NCBI RefSeq assembly: GCF_005869855.1
Contig: NZ_SZNH01000020.1
Coordinates: 9,294-59,068 of the forward strand
Length of the DNA: 49,775 nucleotides
Origin: Nostoc sp. PA-18-2419
GTDB lineage: Bacteria > Cyanobacteriota > Cyanobacteriia > Cyanobacteriales > Nostocaceae
Direction: 5' to 3'
This document shows, one piece after another, positions 24,423 to 34,095 of the stretch (positions are counted from its first letter, which is position 1; each line of letters opens with the position of its first letter). Both the position numbers and the translations under genes were made by a program. The notes beneath the pieces are model-generated. The model saw only the letters and a list, made by a program, of their open reading frames with translations, was not told the origin of the DNA and did not search any database.

Positions 24423-24452
24423 GCAATTGCATAAGCGGATGTGATTAGATAA

Positions 24453-24515
24453 GTAATCAGTGAGCAGTAATCAGTAGCCAGAGCCAAGAACTGAGAACTG
24501 ATAACTCATAACTGT
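24453..24515. repeat. Nine-unit heptamer array between hemC and glgA
   Basis: GTAATCA, GTGAGCA, GTAATCA, GTAGCCA, GAGCCAA, GAACTGA, GAACTGA, TAACTCA, TAACTGT, all in strict 7-bp register. Confidence 0.7.
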
Positions 24516-24545
24516 ATAGCCACAACCGGGGAAACAAAATTTACC

Positions 24546-25994
24546 ATGCGGATACTATTTGTTGCAGCAGAGGCAGCACCGATTGCGAAAGTAGGCGGAA
24601 TGGGCGACGTTGTTGGCGCATTGCCCAAATTCTTGAGAGCAATGGGGCATGATGTGCGGATATTTATGCCTTACTACGGCTTCTTGCCAGACAAAATGGA
24701 GATTCCCCAAGAACCTATTTGGTGGGGAGATGCCATGTTCCAGCACTTTGCAGTCTACGAAGCCGTTTTGCCTGGTACTGATGTTCCCTTATACTTATTT
24801 GGACATCCTGCCTTCATGCCCCGCCGCATTTACTCAGGAGAAGATGAAGACTGGCGGTTCACCTTGTTTGCCAATGGTGCAGCAGAGTTTGCCTGGAATT
24901 ATTGGAAGCCAGATATTATGCACTGCCACGATTGGCATACGGGAATGATTCCTGTGTGGATGCACCAAGATCCTGATATCACCACTGTCTTTACTATTCA
25001 TAACTTAGCTTATCAAGGACCGTGGCGTTGGTATTTAGAAAAAATTACTTGGTGTCCTTGGTATATGCAAGGACACAATACAATGGCAGCAGCGGTGCAA
25101 TTTGCCAATAAGGTAAATACAGTTTCGCCCACTTATGCTGAGCAAATTAAGACACCTACTTATGGTGAAACATTAGAAGGTTTGTTGTCTTTTATTAGCG
25201 GTAAATTATCTGGGATTATCAATGGGATTGATGTTGAAGTTTATAATCCAGAAAATGACAAATACATTGCCCAAACATTTACTGCTGATACTCTAGATAA
25301 ACGAAAGGCTGATAAAATTGCTTTGCAAGAAGAAGTTGGATTAGAAGTAAACTCTAAAGCTTTTTTAATTGGGATTGTTACACGATTAGTAGAACAAAAA
25401 GGCATTGATTTAATATTGCAAATTCTTGATCGCTTTCTTTCTTACACAGATGCACAGTTTATACTGTTAGGAACAGGCGATCGCTACTATGAAACTCAGA
25501 TGTGGCAATTAGCATCACGTTTTCCCGGACGCATGGCAACTTATTTACTCTATAATGATGCCTTGTCCCGTCGCATCTATGCAGGCACCGATGCCTTCTT
25601 AATGCCTAGCCGTTTTGAACCTTGCGGTATCAGCCAAATGATGGCTTTGCGTTATGGTTCCGTTCCCATTGTCCGCCGCACAGGTGGATTAGTTGACACT
25701 GTATCACATCACGACCCTGAAAATGCAGCAGGCACCGGTTACTGCTTTGACCGCTACGAACCGCTAGACCTTTTCACCTGTATGATTCGGGCCTGGGAAG
25801 GCTTCCGTTTCAAACCCCAATGGCAAGAACTACAAAAACGGGGTATGAGTCAAGACTTTAGTTGGTATCAATCTGCTAAGCAATACGTGAAATTATACAG
25901 GTCAATTTACGGCTTGCCAGAGGAAGAGGAGACACCACAACCAGAGTTAGTCTTAAACGAGGCAGTAGCCACTAGCAATTCCTCAACCCCCTAA
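24546..25994 (+). CDS. glgA: Glycogen synthase (GlgA1-type, ADP-glucose)
   Basis: 482 residues, GT-B fold, family GT5. The ADP-glucose-binding K15 is in AKVGGMGDVVGALP. The second half has VTRLVEQKGIDLILQILDRF, the STGG-like loop RRTGGLVDTV, and the E-x7-E type region RFEPCGISQMMALRYG. It adds glucose from ADP-glucose to glycogen. The sequence runs close to the cyanobacterial GlgA1 group (IPVWMHQDPDITTVFTIHNL; LEKITWCPWYMQG). The last ~20 residues are an acidic, Pro-rich tail. A long hairpin (26015) ends the gene. Confidence 0.96.
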   Translation: MRILFVAAEAAPIAKVGGMGDVVGALPKFLRAMGHDVRIFMPYYGFLPDKMEIPQEPIWWGDAMFQHFAVYEAVLPGTDVPLYLFGHPAFMPRRIYSGEDEDWRFTLFANGAAEFAWNYWKPDIMHCHDWHTGMIPVWMHQDPDITTVFTIHNLAYQGPWRWYLEKITWCPWYMQGHNTMAAAVQFANKVNTVSPTYAEQIKTPTYGETLEGLLSFISGKLSGIINGIDVEVYNPENDKYIAQTFTADTLDKRKADKIALQEEVGLEVNSKAFLIGIVTRLVEQKGIDLILQILDRFLSYTDAQFILLGTGDRYYETQMWQLASRFPGRMATYLLYNDALSRRIYAGTDAFLMPSRFEPCGISQMMALRYGSVPIVRRTGGLVDTVSHHDPENAAGTGYCFDRYEPLDLFTCMIRAWEGFRFKPQWQELQKRGMSQDFSWYQSAKQYVKLYRSIYGLPEEEETPQPELVLNEAVATSNSSTP

Positions 25995-26014
25995 GTAAGT
26001 AACTACTTTTTGTG

Positions 26015-26072
26015 ACTCGTGATGGCATTCTTCAGATTAGCTTGATGTCTGAAAATACTAATCACGAGTTTA
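26015..26072 (+). terminator. Long two-stem hairpin after glgA
   Basis: Outer stem ACTCGTGAT / ATCACGAGT (9 bp), inner stem TTCAGA / TCTGAA, then TTTATT. It is probably the glgA terminator. Confidence 0.6.
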
Positions 26073-26178
26073 TTCGATTAGGCCGCTTTGAAAATAGCGA
26101 GTAGGGAGTGGGAAATCGGGAATAACTTTCAAGGGCAAGTTTCTTGTCAATTTACTTACAGAGAATAGGAATTATAAA

Positions 26179-27144
26179 TTAATAATTATTAGTCAATTTT
26201 TTCAACTCATAATCAACCATTAACTCGATTAATTGTTTAAAGGAGTATTGAGGTTGCCAAGTTATCTGAGTTTTAATTTTATCAATGCAACCAATCAATT
26301 GTATGGGTTCATCAGGTCGATAAAAAGCAGGATCGACAAAAACATAATTTTGCCAATTTAATCCAACGCAATTAAACGCATACTCAACAAGTTCTCTAAC
26401 AGAGTGAGTTTCTCCGCTGGCAATAATGTAATCGTCTGACTGCTCTTGCTGTAACATCAACCACATAGCGTAAACAACATCCTTGGCATAGCACCAGTCA
26501 CGACGAGCCTCTAGATTACCTAATTTCAGTGTGTTTACTAAACCGAGTTTAATTTGGGCTGCTGCTTGTGTAACTTTGCGAAATACAAATTCCGTACCAC
26601 GTCGAGGGGATTCGTGAGTGTAAGTAATACCACAGCAAGCATAGAGGTTGTACTTTTGGCGATAATTGACAGTCATCCAATGAGCGTAAGCTTTGGCAAC
26701 ACCGTAAGGGTTACGAGGACGGAAGGCAGTCCGTTCAGTTTGGGGTGACTCGTCGGGTTGACCAAAGACTTCACTACTAGAAGCTTGGTAGAATCTAGCA
26801 TTCGGTTTACAGCGACGAATGGATTCTAAAAGGCGCGAGACACCAACAGCTGTGTACTCAGCTGTCAGGGTTGGTTGTGTCCAAGAAATCGGAACGTAAC
26901 TTTGGGAAGCTAAGTTATAAACTTCATCGGGTTGGCACTCATTCATTACATCCATCAGGGATGATTGGTCAAGAAGGTCGCCGGATACAATTTGAATGTT
27001 GTCTGAAAAATGAGTAATACGTTCTAGGTTGCTTGTGCTAGAACGGCGGACTAAACCATATACTTGATAGCCTTGTGATAAAAGAAATTCAGCAAGATAA
27101 GAGCCGTCTTGTCCGGTTAAGCCAGTAATCAGAGCTTTTTTCAT
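26179..27144 (-). CDS. gmd: GDP-mannose 4,6-dehydratase family SDR enzyme
   Basis: 321 residues. NAD(P)-binding motif TGLTGQDGSYL (7-17), catalytic Tyr147 and Lys151 (NPYGVAKAY), Ser/Thr-Glu in ASSSEVFGQP, and HESPRRGTEFV near the substrate site, as in Gmd. The family turns GDP-mannose into GDP-4-keto-6-deoxymannose, precursor of GDP-fucose or GDP-rhamnose. It is somewhat shorter than E. coli Gmd (~370) and reads GTEF where most have GETF, so a related GDP-sugar SDR is possible. It heads toward the AT-rich glycan cluster on the same strand (168-nt gap), which suggests it feeds deoxysugar to that cluster. Confidence 0.88.
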   Translation of the reverse strand: MKKALITGLTGQDGSYLAEFLLSQGYQVYGLVRRSSTSNLERITHFSDNIQIVSGDLLDQSSLMDVMNECQPDEVYNLASQSYVPISWTQPTLTAEYTAVGVSRLLESIRRCKPNARFYQASSSEVFGQPDESPQTERTAFRPRNPYGVAKAYAHWMTVNYRQKYNLYACCGITYTHESPRRGTEFVFRKVTQAAAQIKLGLVNTLKLGNLEARRDWCYAKDVVYAMWLMLQQEQSDDYIIASGETHSVRELVEYAFNCVGLNWQNYVFVDPAFYRPDEPIQLIGCIDKIKTQITWQPQYSFKQLIELMVDYELKKLTNNY

Positions 27145-27312
27145 AAGGGGTTTTAACTCATATTTAACCTTTGATTAAAGAGCCAATAGCGAAATAACCT
27201 GTAGATAGTCTGAAGATTTAGGTAGAAATTACAGCAGATTTCAACAAACGTGAAGTACACAAGTTTCACTTCAAAGCCAGGTAGAAACCCTATTTTACTT
27301 GTGCATTCTTCT

Positions 27313-28548
27313 TCAAGACTTCTGAATTCTGCTATTAGTAGATAAAACCTCCTGATAAACTTTAATTAACTCACCAGCAGAATCAATTTGGTGAAGTTTT
27401 TGAATTTGATTTTTACTATTTACTATGTTATCCATGCGGAAATCTAAGTTCTCTATCATCTGTAAAATTAAGTTTGCCATTTGATTAATATTAAATGGCT
27501 CGAAAGTAAAACGTAAATCTCCAATAGTTTCTGGAAGAGAAGTTACAGAAGAACATATAACTGGAACTTCCAAAGACATAGCCTCTAGAAGTGGAAGGCA
27601 TCCTGCTTCATATAATGATGGAATCACAACTAGCGAGCAGTTTTTATATAGCCAATATAGTTCAGTTTCAGGCACAATATCCAAAAAATGGATTTGCTCG
27701 GCAACTCCAGATGTTTTTAAATATTCTTCTATTACAGGAAAAAAACTTGAATTTTTCTTTCCAGTACATACAATATGTATGACTATACCAAACTTATCTT
27801 TAATATATTCCACTGCTTTGATTAAAGATAAATGATTTTTATGCTGCCAAGTTTGGGCAGGATAAAGCAAAAAAATATCTAAATTACTATATTTAGTTTC
27901 ATAAGTAAATTGTTCTTCCGATGTAGGTGGCTGCAAATACATCTTCTGATAAGGTAACGGTGAAACGTGAACTTTATTCTTATCTAATCGAAAATATTTA
28001 ATCAAATCTTCTTTCACATGATTAAATGAAACAACAACTTTACTGGATATTTCTAATGATTTCCAATAATGCTCTGCTCTCCAAATTCGTTCTTGAGGAG
28101 TAAAAAATTCCGGATAGTGTAGTTCTTGAACATCATGCATAGTTATGACTAATGGATATCGTAAATCATAGGATGGTGAAATCTGGTAAGGTACATGAAG
28201 TAAGTCAATATCTAGGGATGCAAACCAAATAAAAGAGGGATTAAAATATTTAACTACTTGAGTAGGAAGATTAAATATAAGTAATATTTGAGATAAAAGG
28301 TTAGTATATCGACTAACTAATGTATCCAAAAAATGAAATTTTAGTGGAATTATATATGGTTTAGCTTTAGCTTGATATTTAGTAATTAAATTCAGACATT
28401 GTTTCTCTAATTCAGCAGAACATAAAACTAAAATTTCAATTTTTTGGGATTTACTTTCGCTTAATAAAATTTCTAGTATTCGCCAAGAATATGGAGCAAC
28501 ACCACCATTCTCTAAACTTAAATCAGCTAAAAAATAACCTATTTTCAT
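27313..28548 (-). CDS. Family 4 glycosyltransferase (GT-B, group 1)
   Basis: 411 residues. N-terminal half begins MKIGYFLADLSLENGGVAPY with a Gly loop; the C-terminal Rossmann half shows LLYPAQTWQHKNHLSLIKAV, a nucleotide-sugar region, and VVIPSLYEAGCLPLLEAMSL with the E-x7-E motif of GT4 enzymes. It transfers a sugar from a nucleotide donor, retaining configuration. The donor could be the GDP-deoxysugar from the neighbouring gmd, but that is inference. The coding sequence is much richer in A+T than flanking housekeeping genes, which suggests an acquired surface-polysaccharide cluster. Confidence 0.88.
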   Translation of the reverse strand: MKIGYFLADLSLENGGVAPYSWRILEILLSESKSQKIEILVLCSAELEKQCLNLITKYQAKAKPYIIPLKFHFLDTLVSRYTNLLSQILLIFNLPTQVVKYFNPSFIWFASLDIDLLHVPYQISPSYDLRYPLVITMHDVQELHYPEFFTPQERIWRAEHYWKSLEISSKVVVSFNHVKEDLIKYFRLDKNKVHVSPLPYQKMYLQPPTSEEQFTYETKYSNLDIFLLYPAQTWQHKNHLSLIKAVEYIKDKFGIVIHIVCTGKKNSSFFPVIEEYLKTSGVAEQIHFLDIVPETELYWLYKNCSLVVIPSLYEAGCLPLLEAMSLEVPVICSSVTSLPETIGDLRFTFEPFNINQMANLILQMIENLDFRMDNIVNSKNQIQKLHQIDSAGELIKVYQEVLSTNSRIQKS

Positions 28549-28780
28549 TTAATTTATCCAGAAAAATATAATTGTTGATAATTGAGGTTTCAAGATACTT
28601 AAGTAAGTTATATTTTTTTGAATTTTCAGGTATAGTATAGAGTGAACTCCAAATATTATTAATAAATTTGTTTTGAATATAGCAATAGGTAAAGTAATTC
28701 TTCGTTTACTTCCCAAACAAATCCTAACTTTATTAAACCAAAACAGGGAATTAGTTTTGCAATAATAAATAGCTTTTAAT

Positions 28781-29755
28781 TCAAAATTCAGCACCAGCAG
28801 CTTTAAAAACTGTGTGCTGTAATGTATTATTAGGAATTTTATCTATAAAGTAAGCAACTTCTAATTCAAAAAACTGTTTAATATCTTCATCTTTCATTAA
28901 AAGAATGTCAAAATAATAAAATTTGCTTGTTAATTGATAAAATAATAAATTTTGAAAGCTACGTAGGTCACTTAATGGATATTTTCCCATCAAATATCCA
29001 AAATTATCATAAACTAAAAAATAGTTGTATCCAATTTTTTCAAAAAAGTTGAATGTCTCTAAACAATTTTCTACATAATTTTGATTTGAAAATGCATCAC
29101 ATTCAAATAAAATAGTAGGAAAATTATCTTTAATAGCCTCCTTTCCTCCAGAAATTACCTCAAAATCATGACCGTCAGTATCAATTTTGAGAATATTAAA
29201 ATATTTAAATTCAGAATTGTCTGTTACTATATCATCTAAAGACCTTGTTTCCATCTTAATAGAACCTTCAGTATTAATAACTGAAGCTGTACCATTTTTT
29301 TCGATTACTGTATACGCTCTGATACTGCTTTTATAAGAACAAATAAAGCTTAAGATTTTCACGTTCTTAATCTGTTGCCAGTTAGAAAGTAGATATTTTT
29401 TAAAGTTGGGATTAGGTTCGATCGCTAAGAAACTATCTTCAGTGTAAATATCATTATAGAAGGCAGCTATAGAGTCACCAATATTCGCGCCAACATCAAT
29501 ACACTTTAAATACCCATATTTATCATGTATATAATTACTAATTCTTGCAGGTAGGCGATCGTAAAATTGATATTCTTTGAGATATATTGGTAATGCATGT
29601 GATAGAGGCACATGGAGAGACCTACCATGTATTGTTAGCACACACGCTGGATCGTGAAAAAGCTTAATTATTATTTCCCTGAGCAATAACCAAAAATAAT
29701 AAGAAAGCCCAGAGGAACGAAGACAATTTTTATATATAAGGCTAGAAATACCCAT
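28781..29755 (-). CDS. FkbM-family methyltransferase
   Basis: 324 residues. The SAM-binding strand is CIDVGANIGDSIAAFY (85-100), followed by LAIEPNPNFKKYL (motif II), and IDTDGHDFEVISGG plus TILFECDAF, matching FkbM-type class I methyltransferases that O-methylate sugars or polyketides. The first ~80 residues, with a hydrophobic helix (YYFWLLLREIIIKLF), are an extension, perhaps membrane-associated. Same strand and AT-rich composition as the glycosyltransferase. A candidate for methylating a hydroxyl on the glycan it builds. The 232-bp gap between the two contains no convincing gene. Confidence 0.85.
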   Translation of the reverse strand: MGISSLIYKNCLRSSGLSYYFWLLLREIIIKLFHDPACVLTIHGRSLHVPLSHALPIYLKEYQFYDRLPARISNYIHDKYGYLKCIDVGANIGDSIAAFYNDIYTEDSFLAIEPNPNFKKYLLSNWQQIKNVKILSFICSYKSSIRAYTVIEKNGTASVINTEGSIKMETRSLDDIVTDNSEFKYFNILKIDTDGHDFEVISGGKEAIKDNFPTILFECDAFSNQNYVENCLETFNFFEKIGYNYFLVYDNFGYLMGKYPLSDLRSFQNLLFYQLTSKFYYFDILLMKDEDIKQFFELEVAYFIDKIPNNTLQHTVFKAAGAEF

Positions 29756-30056
29756 ATTTTTATCTCTTTGTTATGATAGTTAGCTAGTTAGTATACAGAT
29801 TTCGCTTGGAAGCTTCAACTTATATGCAACATGAAAATTTAAAAGACTAGATGAGTTACATTTACAACAACAAAGAAAAATCTCTCTTGCAATACTCAAT
29901 GCCCTATTTGCCAGACACTTAATCATCATAAAATTGGATAAATAAGTAGAAAATATGTTTATTGAAATACTAAATACTCAATATTGTTAAACGTTTTGTT
30001 TAAACTTGGACACTGTGATAAAACAATGAGATTTTTATTCATATTAAGCGTAACTT

Positions 30057-30926
30057 ATGAAAAAAAATAATTATCGATACCGGAATTATGGGTTAATTGG
30101 GTTAATATCTTTAACTGCCGTATTAAGTACAACTACATCTGCTCTAACACAATTAGTGGGCAATTCTCCAACTCAGCAAAATTTCACCTTTGCTTCTAAC
30201 TTCATTTGGCCGACTAAAGGCTTTATTTCTCAAGGCTTTCGTAAATATCAACACGAAGGAATTGATATCGCTGGAGCATCTGGAACTCCTATCGTTGCTG
30301 CTGCATCTGGTACAGTTATCAAAGCAGGTTGGGATAATTGGGGATTAGGCAATGCCATAACCATTAAGCATCCTGATGGCAGCATCAGTGTTTATGGTCA
30401 CAATCGCCGTTTATTGGTGAGCAAAGGTCAACAGGTCATTCAAGGTGAAATTATTGCCGAGATGGGATCTACGGGTAATAGTACAGCACCTCATCTTCAC
30501 TTTGAAATTCATCCAGATGGGCGAATAGCAGCCGATCCCCTTCGTCTATTGGCATCCTCGACTGCAAATTTTACCTCTACTTCTAAACAGCAACTTGGTA
30601 ACTCTAACCGTCCGGTTTCGACATCCTCACTAGCAAAGCCAATTGCAATACGTATTGCATCTTTAAATACTAATAGTGAATGCAATGGAGTTACGATCCT
30701 TAAACGTGAGACTGCAAAAATTCGTATCAAAGTCTGTAAAGAAAATGGTCAGTTATTTTATATTAGTCAGCTCAAGCAAGACCAAAGCCAGCCGATAAAA
30801 ATACCAGCTTTGAATCTTGGCAAAGGGAGATATCAAGCAGATAATGGTAGTTTTTTGTATTTAATCACTCCTGAAAGAGTAGAAGTATGGCAAAATGGCA
30901 GTCAGATTCGTTCTGAAAGTTTTTAA
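30057..30926 (+). CDS. M23-family (LytM-type) peptidase with C-terminal domain
   Basis: 289 residues. Signal peptide ~1-33. Residues ~48-165 are a LytM/M23 zinc endopeptidase: H66 and D70 (HEGID) and H146-x-H148 (HLHFE), with H115 (VYGHN) as catalytic base. All metal and catalytic residues are present, so it should cut peptide cross-links in peptidoglycan. The tail (~200-289) contains two Cys (SECNGVT, KVCKENG) and a beta-rich pattern (LGKGRYQADNGSFLYLITPE), unlike LysM or SH3; I do not recognise it. Monocistronic, upstream spacer AT-rich. Confidence 0.9.
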   Translation: MKKNNYRYRNYGLIGLISLTAVLSTTTSALTQLVGNSPTQQNFTFASNFIWPTKGFISQGFRKYQHEGIDIAGASGTPIVAAASGTVIKAGWDNWGLGNAITIKHPDGSISVYGHNRRLLVSKGQQVIQGEIIAEMGSTGNSTAPHLHFEIHPDGRIAADPLRLLASSTANFTSTSKQQLGNSNRPVSTSSLAKPIAIRIASLNTNSECNGVTILKRETAKIRIKVCKENGQLFYISQLKQDQSQPIKIPALNLGKGRYQADNGSFLYLITPERVEVWQNGSQIRSESF

Positions 30927-31114
30927 ATTGAAAATTATAAGTTATCAATTACAACCTGATTGCAAAAGTTTAGTTTTTACCTATAACTCCTAAAAGTATT
31001 AACTTTGAGTAAGTTAAGTATTACTAACTCGTTTAAATCCCTAATAAAGATTTTGGTGAATTGCAATATCAGCCTATCCACTTCCATCTGGAAAATAAAC
31101 ATTATTAATAAAGC

Positions 31115-31882
31115 TTAAAAATTTTCCTTAATAGCTAACATCTGTAAAATTTTTTCAACACGATCGAACTCTCCAACAATTCGCCGAATTGGGTGAGGCC
31201 AAACCTTCACAAGGGTAGGAGTAGCAGAAACCTGATTAATTTCTGCTTGTTCTGGATGAGTTAAAACATCAATTACCTTCAAAGTATAAGGTTGTCCGAG
31301 CGATCGCTCTAACAATTCGTGTAGATTCTCAAGGATACGTTCGGTAGTTGCGCTATGTCCTGCAACAAACAAGCGGAGGACATAGCCTTGTGTTGTTAAT
31401 TGCCCTTTTTGTGCAATTACTGGTTGCTGGTATTTTGGTACAGGTTCAGAAAGGTCTAAACGTACAATTAAATCGTGATCTTCCCAAAGTTGTGGGAATG
31501 AGGAATAATAAGTTGTTAACACCATGCGATCGCACAACCCTTCTTGCCAAGGAGCTGGTTGCCATACCAATTCCTCTGTACCAAAAATCGCATTCAGCAA
31601 AGCTTGATATCTAATTACAGCTGGATAAGCCTCAGCAAAAGTCCGCACTTGTTGAGTGCGCGGATCTAACCAGTGGTCAATAGTCGCAGTATAGCAAGGC
31701 ACTAAAAAGTGCGGTGGTTCTGTTAAATCTAGAATTTCCTGCAAAGCAGAACACAAATGCAAATGCCATCGACCTTGCTTGCTAGGGTCGATGCAGTAAA
31801 TTAAATCTCCTCCAGGTGTAAATAGTGCAATGCCTTTAAACAACTGGGGTGTGGGTAGTTTGTTTGTCGTCAAGTTATTCAC
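31115..31882 (-). CDS. KaiB-domain protein with unknown N-terminal domain
   Basis: 255 residues. Residues ~167-250 match KaiB: YVLRLFVAG start, LKVIDVLTHPEQAE, then ATPTLVKVWPHPIRRIVGEF and a final helix (DRVEKILQML). KaiB binds the KaiC ring and switches fold in the circadian clock; related domains occur in SasA. The N-terminal ~150 residues (GIALFTPGGDLIYCIDPSKQ, LVPCYTATIDHWLDPRTQQV, FPQLWEDHDLIVRLDLS) are a separate, mostly beta domain that I cannot assign. The domain keeps the two strand cores of KaiB but starts far from the protein N-terminus, unlike clock KaiB (~100 aa). Co-directional with pilT, 199 nt downstream of it. Not the core clock kaiB, because no kaiA/C is near. Confidence 0.8.
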   Translation of the reverse strand: MNNLTTNKLPTPQLFKGIALFTPGGDLIYCIDPSKQGRWHLHLCSALQEILDLTEPPHFLVPCYTATIDHWLDPRTQQVRTFAEAYPAVIRYQALLNAIFGTEELVWQPAPWQEGLCDRMVLTTYYSSFPQLWEDHDLIVRLDLSEPVPKYQQPVIAQKGQLTTQGYVLRLFVAGHSATTERILENLHELLERSLGQPYTLKVIDVLTHPEQAEINQVSATPTLVKVWPHPIRRIVGEFDRVEKILQMLAIKENF

Positions 31883-31984
31883 AGAAGCTAAGGAACTAAA
31901 AAGTAAAAATTCTTTCTTTTACCTTTTACCTTAGCTATAACCACAACCAGGAAGACAAAGATATATGAGCATGGAGCAAACAAG

Positions 31985-32051
31985 GAGTGTGGGAAGATGG
32001 GGAGGATGGGGAAGAAATCTTTCCCTCACACCTCCCACACCTCCCACACTC
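31985..32051 (-). terminator. GC-rich hairpin downstream of pilT
   Basis: GAGTGTGGGA / TCCCACACTC perfect 10-bp stem around a loop with GGGGA- and CCTCCCACA-type repeats. It lies 31 nt past the pilT stop. No strong T run, so it may be a stabilising or attenuating hairpin ahead of the KaiB-domain gene. Confidence 0.45.
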
Positions 32052-32081
32052 TCTCATCTTCTTATTCCCCAGTCCCCAATA

Positions 32082-33368
32082 TTAAACTCGACCTCGGAGA
32101 AATTGTGCCATTTCGTTAGGAGTTGGTGACATTTCTAAAGCAGTTTCCTCAGTAATGCGACCATCTTGATAGAGATTCAGCAACGATTGATTCATCGTGA
32201 TCATGCCGTCAAAGCTAGCTTGTTTCATCAGTTCGGTAATTTCATCATACTTACCGTCTTTGATCCATTCTTTGATTGCCTCAGTGTTAATCAGGACATC
32301 GTGGAAAGCAGCCCGCTTTCCGTCAGTTGTGCGGCACAAACCTTGAGCAATCACTGCCACTAAAGACTCAGAAATTGCCACACGCATAGCATCCTGTTCT
32401 TCACCAGAGTAGAGGTTGAGTATCCGCTCAATGGTTTTGACAGCACTATTGGTGTGCAACGTTCCCATCACCAAGTGACCAGTCTGAGCGGCTTTTAGAG
32501 CAGTGTTGACTGTTTCTTTATCCCGCATTTCTCCCACTAGAATCAAGTCTGGGTCTTCCCGCAAAGCTGCTTTCAAAGCGTTGTCAAATTTCCGAGTGTG
32601 CATTCCCACTTCCCGCTGTTTGACCAAGGACTTACGGCTTTGATGGACAAATTCTATCGGATCTTCGATAGTGATGATATGCTTTGCCATCTCTTTATTG
32701 ATGTAGTCAATCATCGCCGCCATTGTTGTGGACTTACCAGAACCAGTTGGCCCAGTCACTAAAATTAATCCTTTATGGTGATGACAAATATCCCGAAAAA
32801 CTGGCGGTAATCTCAACTGTTCCATAGTTAAGATTTTCAATGGAATCAACCGCAACACCATTGCAGGTCCTTTTAGGGAGCCAAAGACGTTAATCCGCAC
32901 ACGAGCAAACTCGTATTGAGTTGCTCCGTCAAATTCTAAGTGTTCTTCAAAGCGCTGAATTTCTGCCTTAGTCATCACCTCCTCCAACCAACTCATCAGA
33001 GCTTCTTTATCGGTTTCTGGATAATCCGTTGGTTGAATTTCTCCTCGGTTGCGGAAACGGGGTACTTCACCTACACCCAAATGAATATCAGAATATCCTT
33101 GGTCGTAAGCTTCCCTGATAATCTGCGCTAAAGTTAGTCCGGGAGTGCTATTTTTAGAGCGAGCTGAACTAGGTATTGGCGGTGGTGTACCCGGACGATG
33201 AGCTGCAACAGGCGCAGAGTTAACAATAGGAGAGTTGGCACTCGACATATCCAATGTTTGTGTCATCTGACGCTGTGTACTCAATGTTGGAGGTGGTGGT
33301 GGCGGCATTGGTGGCAGGTTACGTCCAGCGGCAGAATTAATATTTAATGGAGAGTGGGATTCTGTCAT
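32082..33368 (-). CDS. pilT: PilT-type type IV pilus retraction ATPase
   Basis: 428 residues. Walker A GPTGSGKST (206-214), Asp box ITIEDPIEF, Walker B DLILVGE (274-280), and the PilT His box TGHLVMGTLHTNSA are intact. The N2 domain begins LAQIIREAYDQGYSDIHLGV. The first ~75 residues are a Pro-rich tail (MPPPPPPTLS), giving the length of the cyanobacterial PilT2 type rather than the shorter PilT1. PilT drives pilus retraction for twitching, phototaxis and DNA uptake. No pilB or pilC adjacent. Next gene on the strand encodes the KaiB-domain protein. Confidence 0.93.
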   Translation of the reverse strand: MTESHSPLNINSAAGRNLPPMPPPPPPTLSTQRQMTQTLDMSSANSPIVNSAPVAAHRPGTPPPIPSSARSKNSTPGLTLAQIIREAYDQGYSDIHLGVGEVPRFRNRGEIQPTDYPETDKEALMSWLEEVMTKAEIQRFEEHLEFDGATQYEFARVRINVFGSLKGPAMVLRLIPLKILTMEQLRLPPVFRDICHHHKGLILVTGPTGSGKSTTMAAMIDYINKEMAKHIITIEDPIEFVHQSRKSLVKQREVGMHTRKFDNALKAALREDPDLILVGEMRDKETVNTALKAAQTGHLVMGTLHTNSAVKTIERILNLYSGEEQDAMRVAISESLVAVIAQGLCRTTDGKRAAFHDVLINTEAIKEWIKDGKYDEITELMKQASFDGMITMNQSLLNLYQDGRITEETALEMSPTPNEMAQFLRGRV

Positions 33369-34095
33369 ATATCTTCACATTCCGTAGTTAAAAAATTAAA
33401 TTAGCAACAAGTCAAGTCAATTTCTAAAAAGAGTTCTGAAAGACGCTACCATGCAAGCCCTAGCAGTAATGCAAGGCGATTGAAACTTTAGAACCACGTC
33501 AATCTATTTGCTCGACCCCTATATGTATCTTTTTTTGCTACTTTTTAAAAAATCAGAAGTTTTATAAAAACTACTTAGCTTGTATAACCTGGTTTAACAT
33601 ATACAATATATAAAATAGCCTCAGTAAATATCCTTTATAATAAAGTATTTATTAATACTTTTATACATAAAATAAATATTTAACTCTATTAGATGAGAAA
33701 TTTATCGCAACTATCGAGTCTAATTGCTAGCAATTAACAACATAAATATGAATGGTTGATGAATTTAGCGAATCTCTGAATTATGAGAATAAGTACTAAT
33801 TGTTATAAGAAATGTTAATTCAAATCGGAATGATATACGGGGATCAAGCTTTAAAGTATATCTCTTTTAGCTTATGTGCCTGAAGACAGATGCAGAAAGG
33901 AAGCTTTTTGAATACAAAGCAACTTGACTTTACATTCATAATTACAAAAAATTAACTGTAAACTTTAGTAAAAAAATGCTCATTTTCCTGATTAGGTTTT
34001 ATATACTGAATTTCACTAAATGATTCAGTTTACTCGCGAAAAGCGGGAAAAAACTGGGAATTAAAACTTGCTGTGTATTTTTGGGAGGAAAAGTC
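33369..34095. other. 727-bp AT-rich spacer
   Basis: Divergent region between pilT and the small membrane protein gene. No gene, tRNA or repeat array recognised. A short hairpin (CTGAAT / ATTCAG, near 34006-34027) lies close to the small gene and may be part of its control region. Confidence 0.5.

Noticed and set aside
24441-24520. Possible CRISPR-like array from short repeats
   Set aside because: The repeats are contiguous 7-mers without spacers, the STRR type, not a repeat-spacer array, and no cas gene is in the window.
28549-28794. 81-residue minus-strand ORF between glycosyltransferase and FkbM genes
   Set aside because: It overlaps the FkbM gene end, is explained by high A+T content, and has no ribosome-binding site or recognisable pattern.
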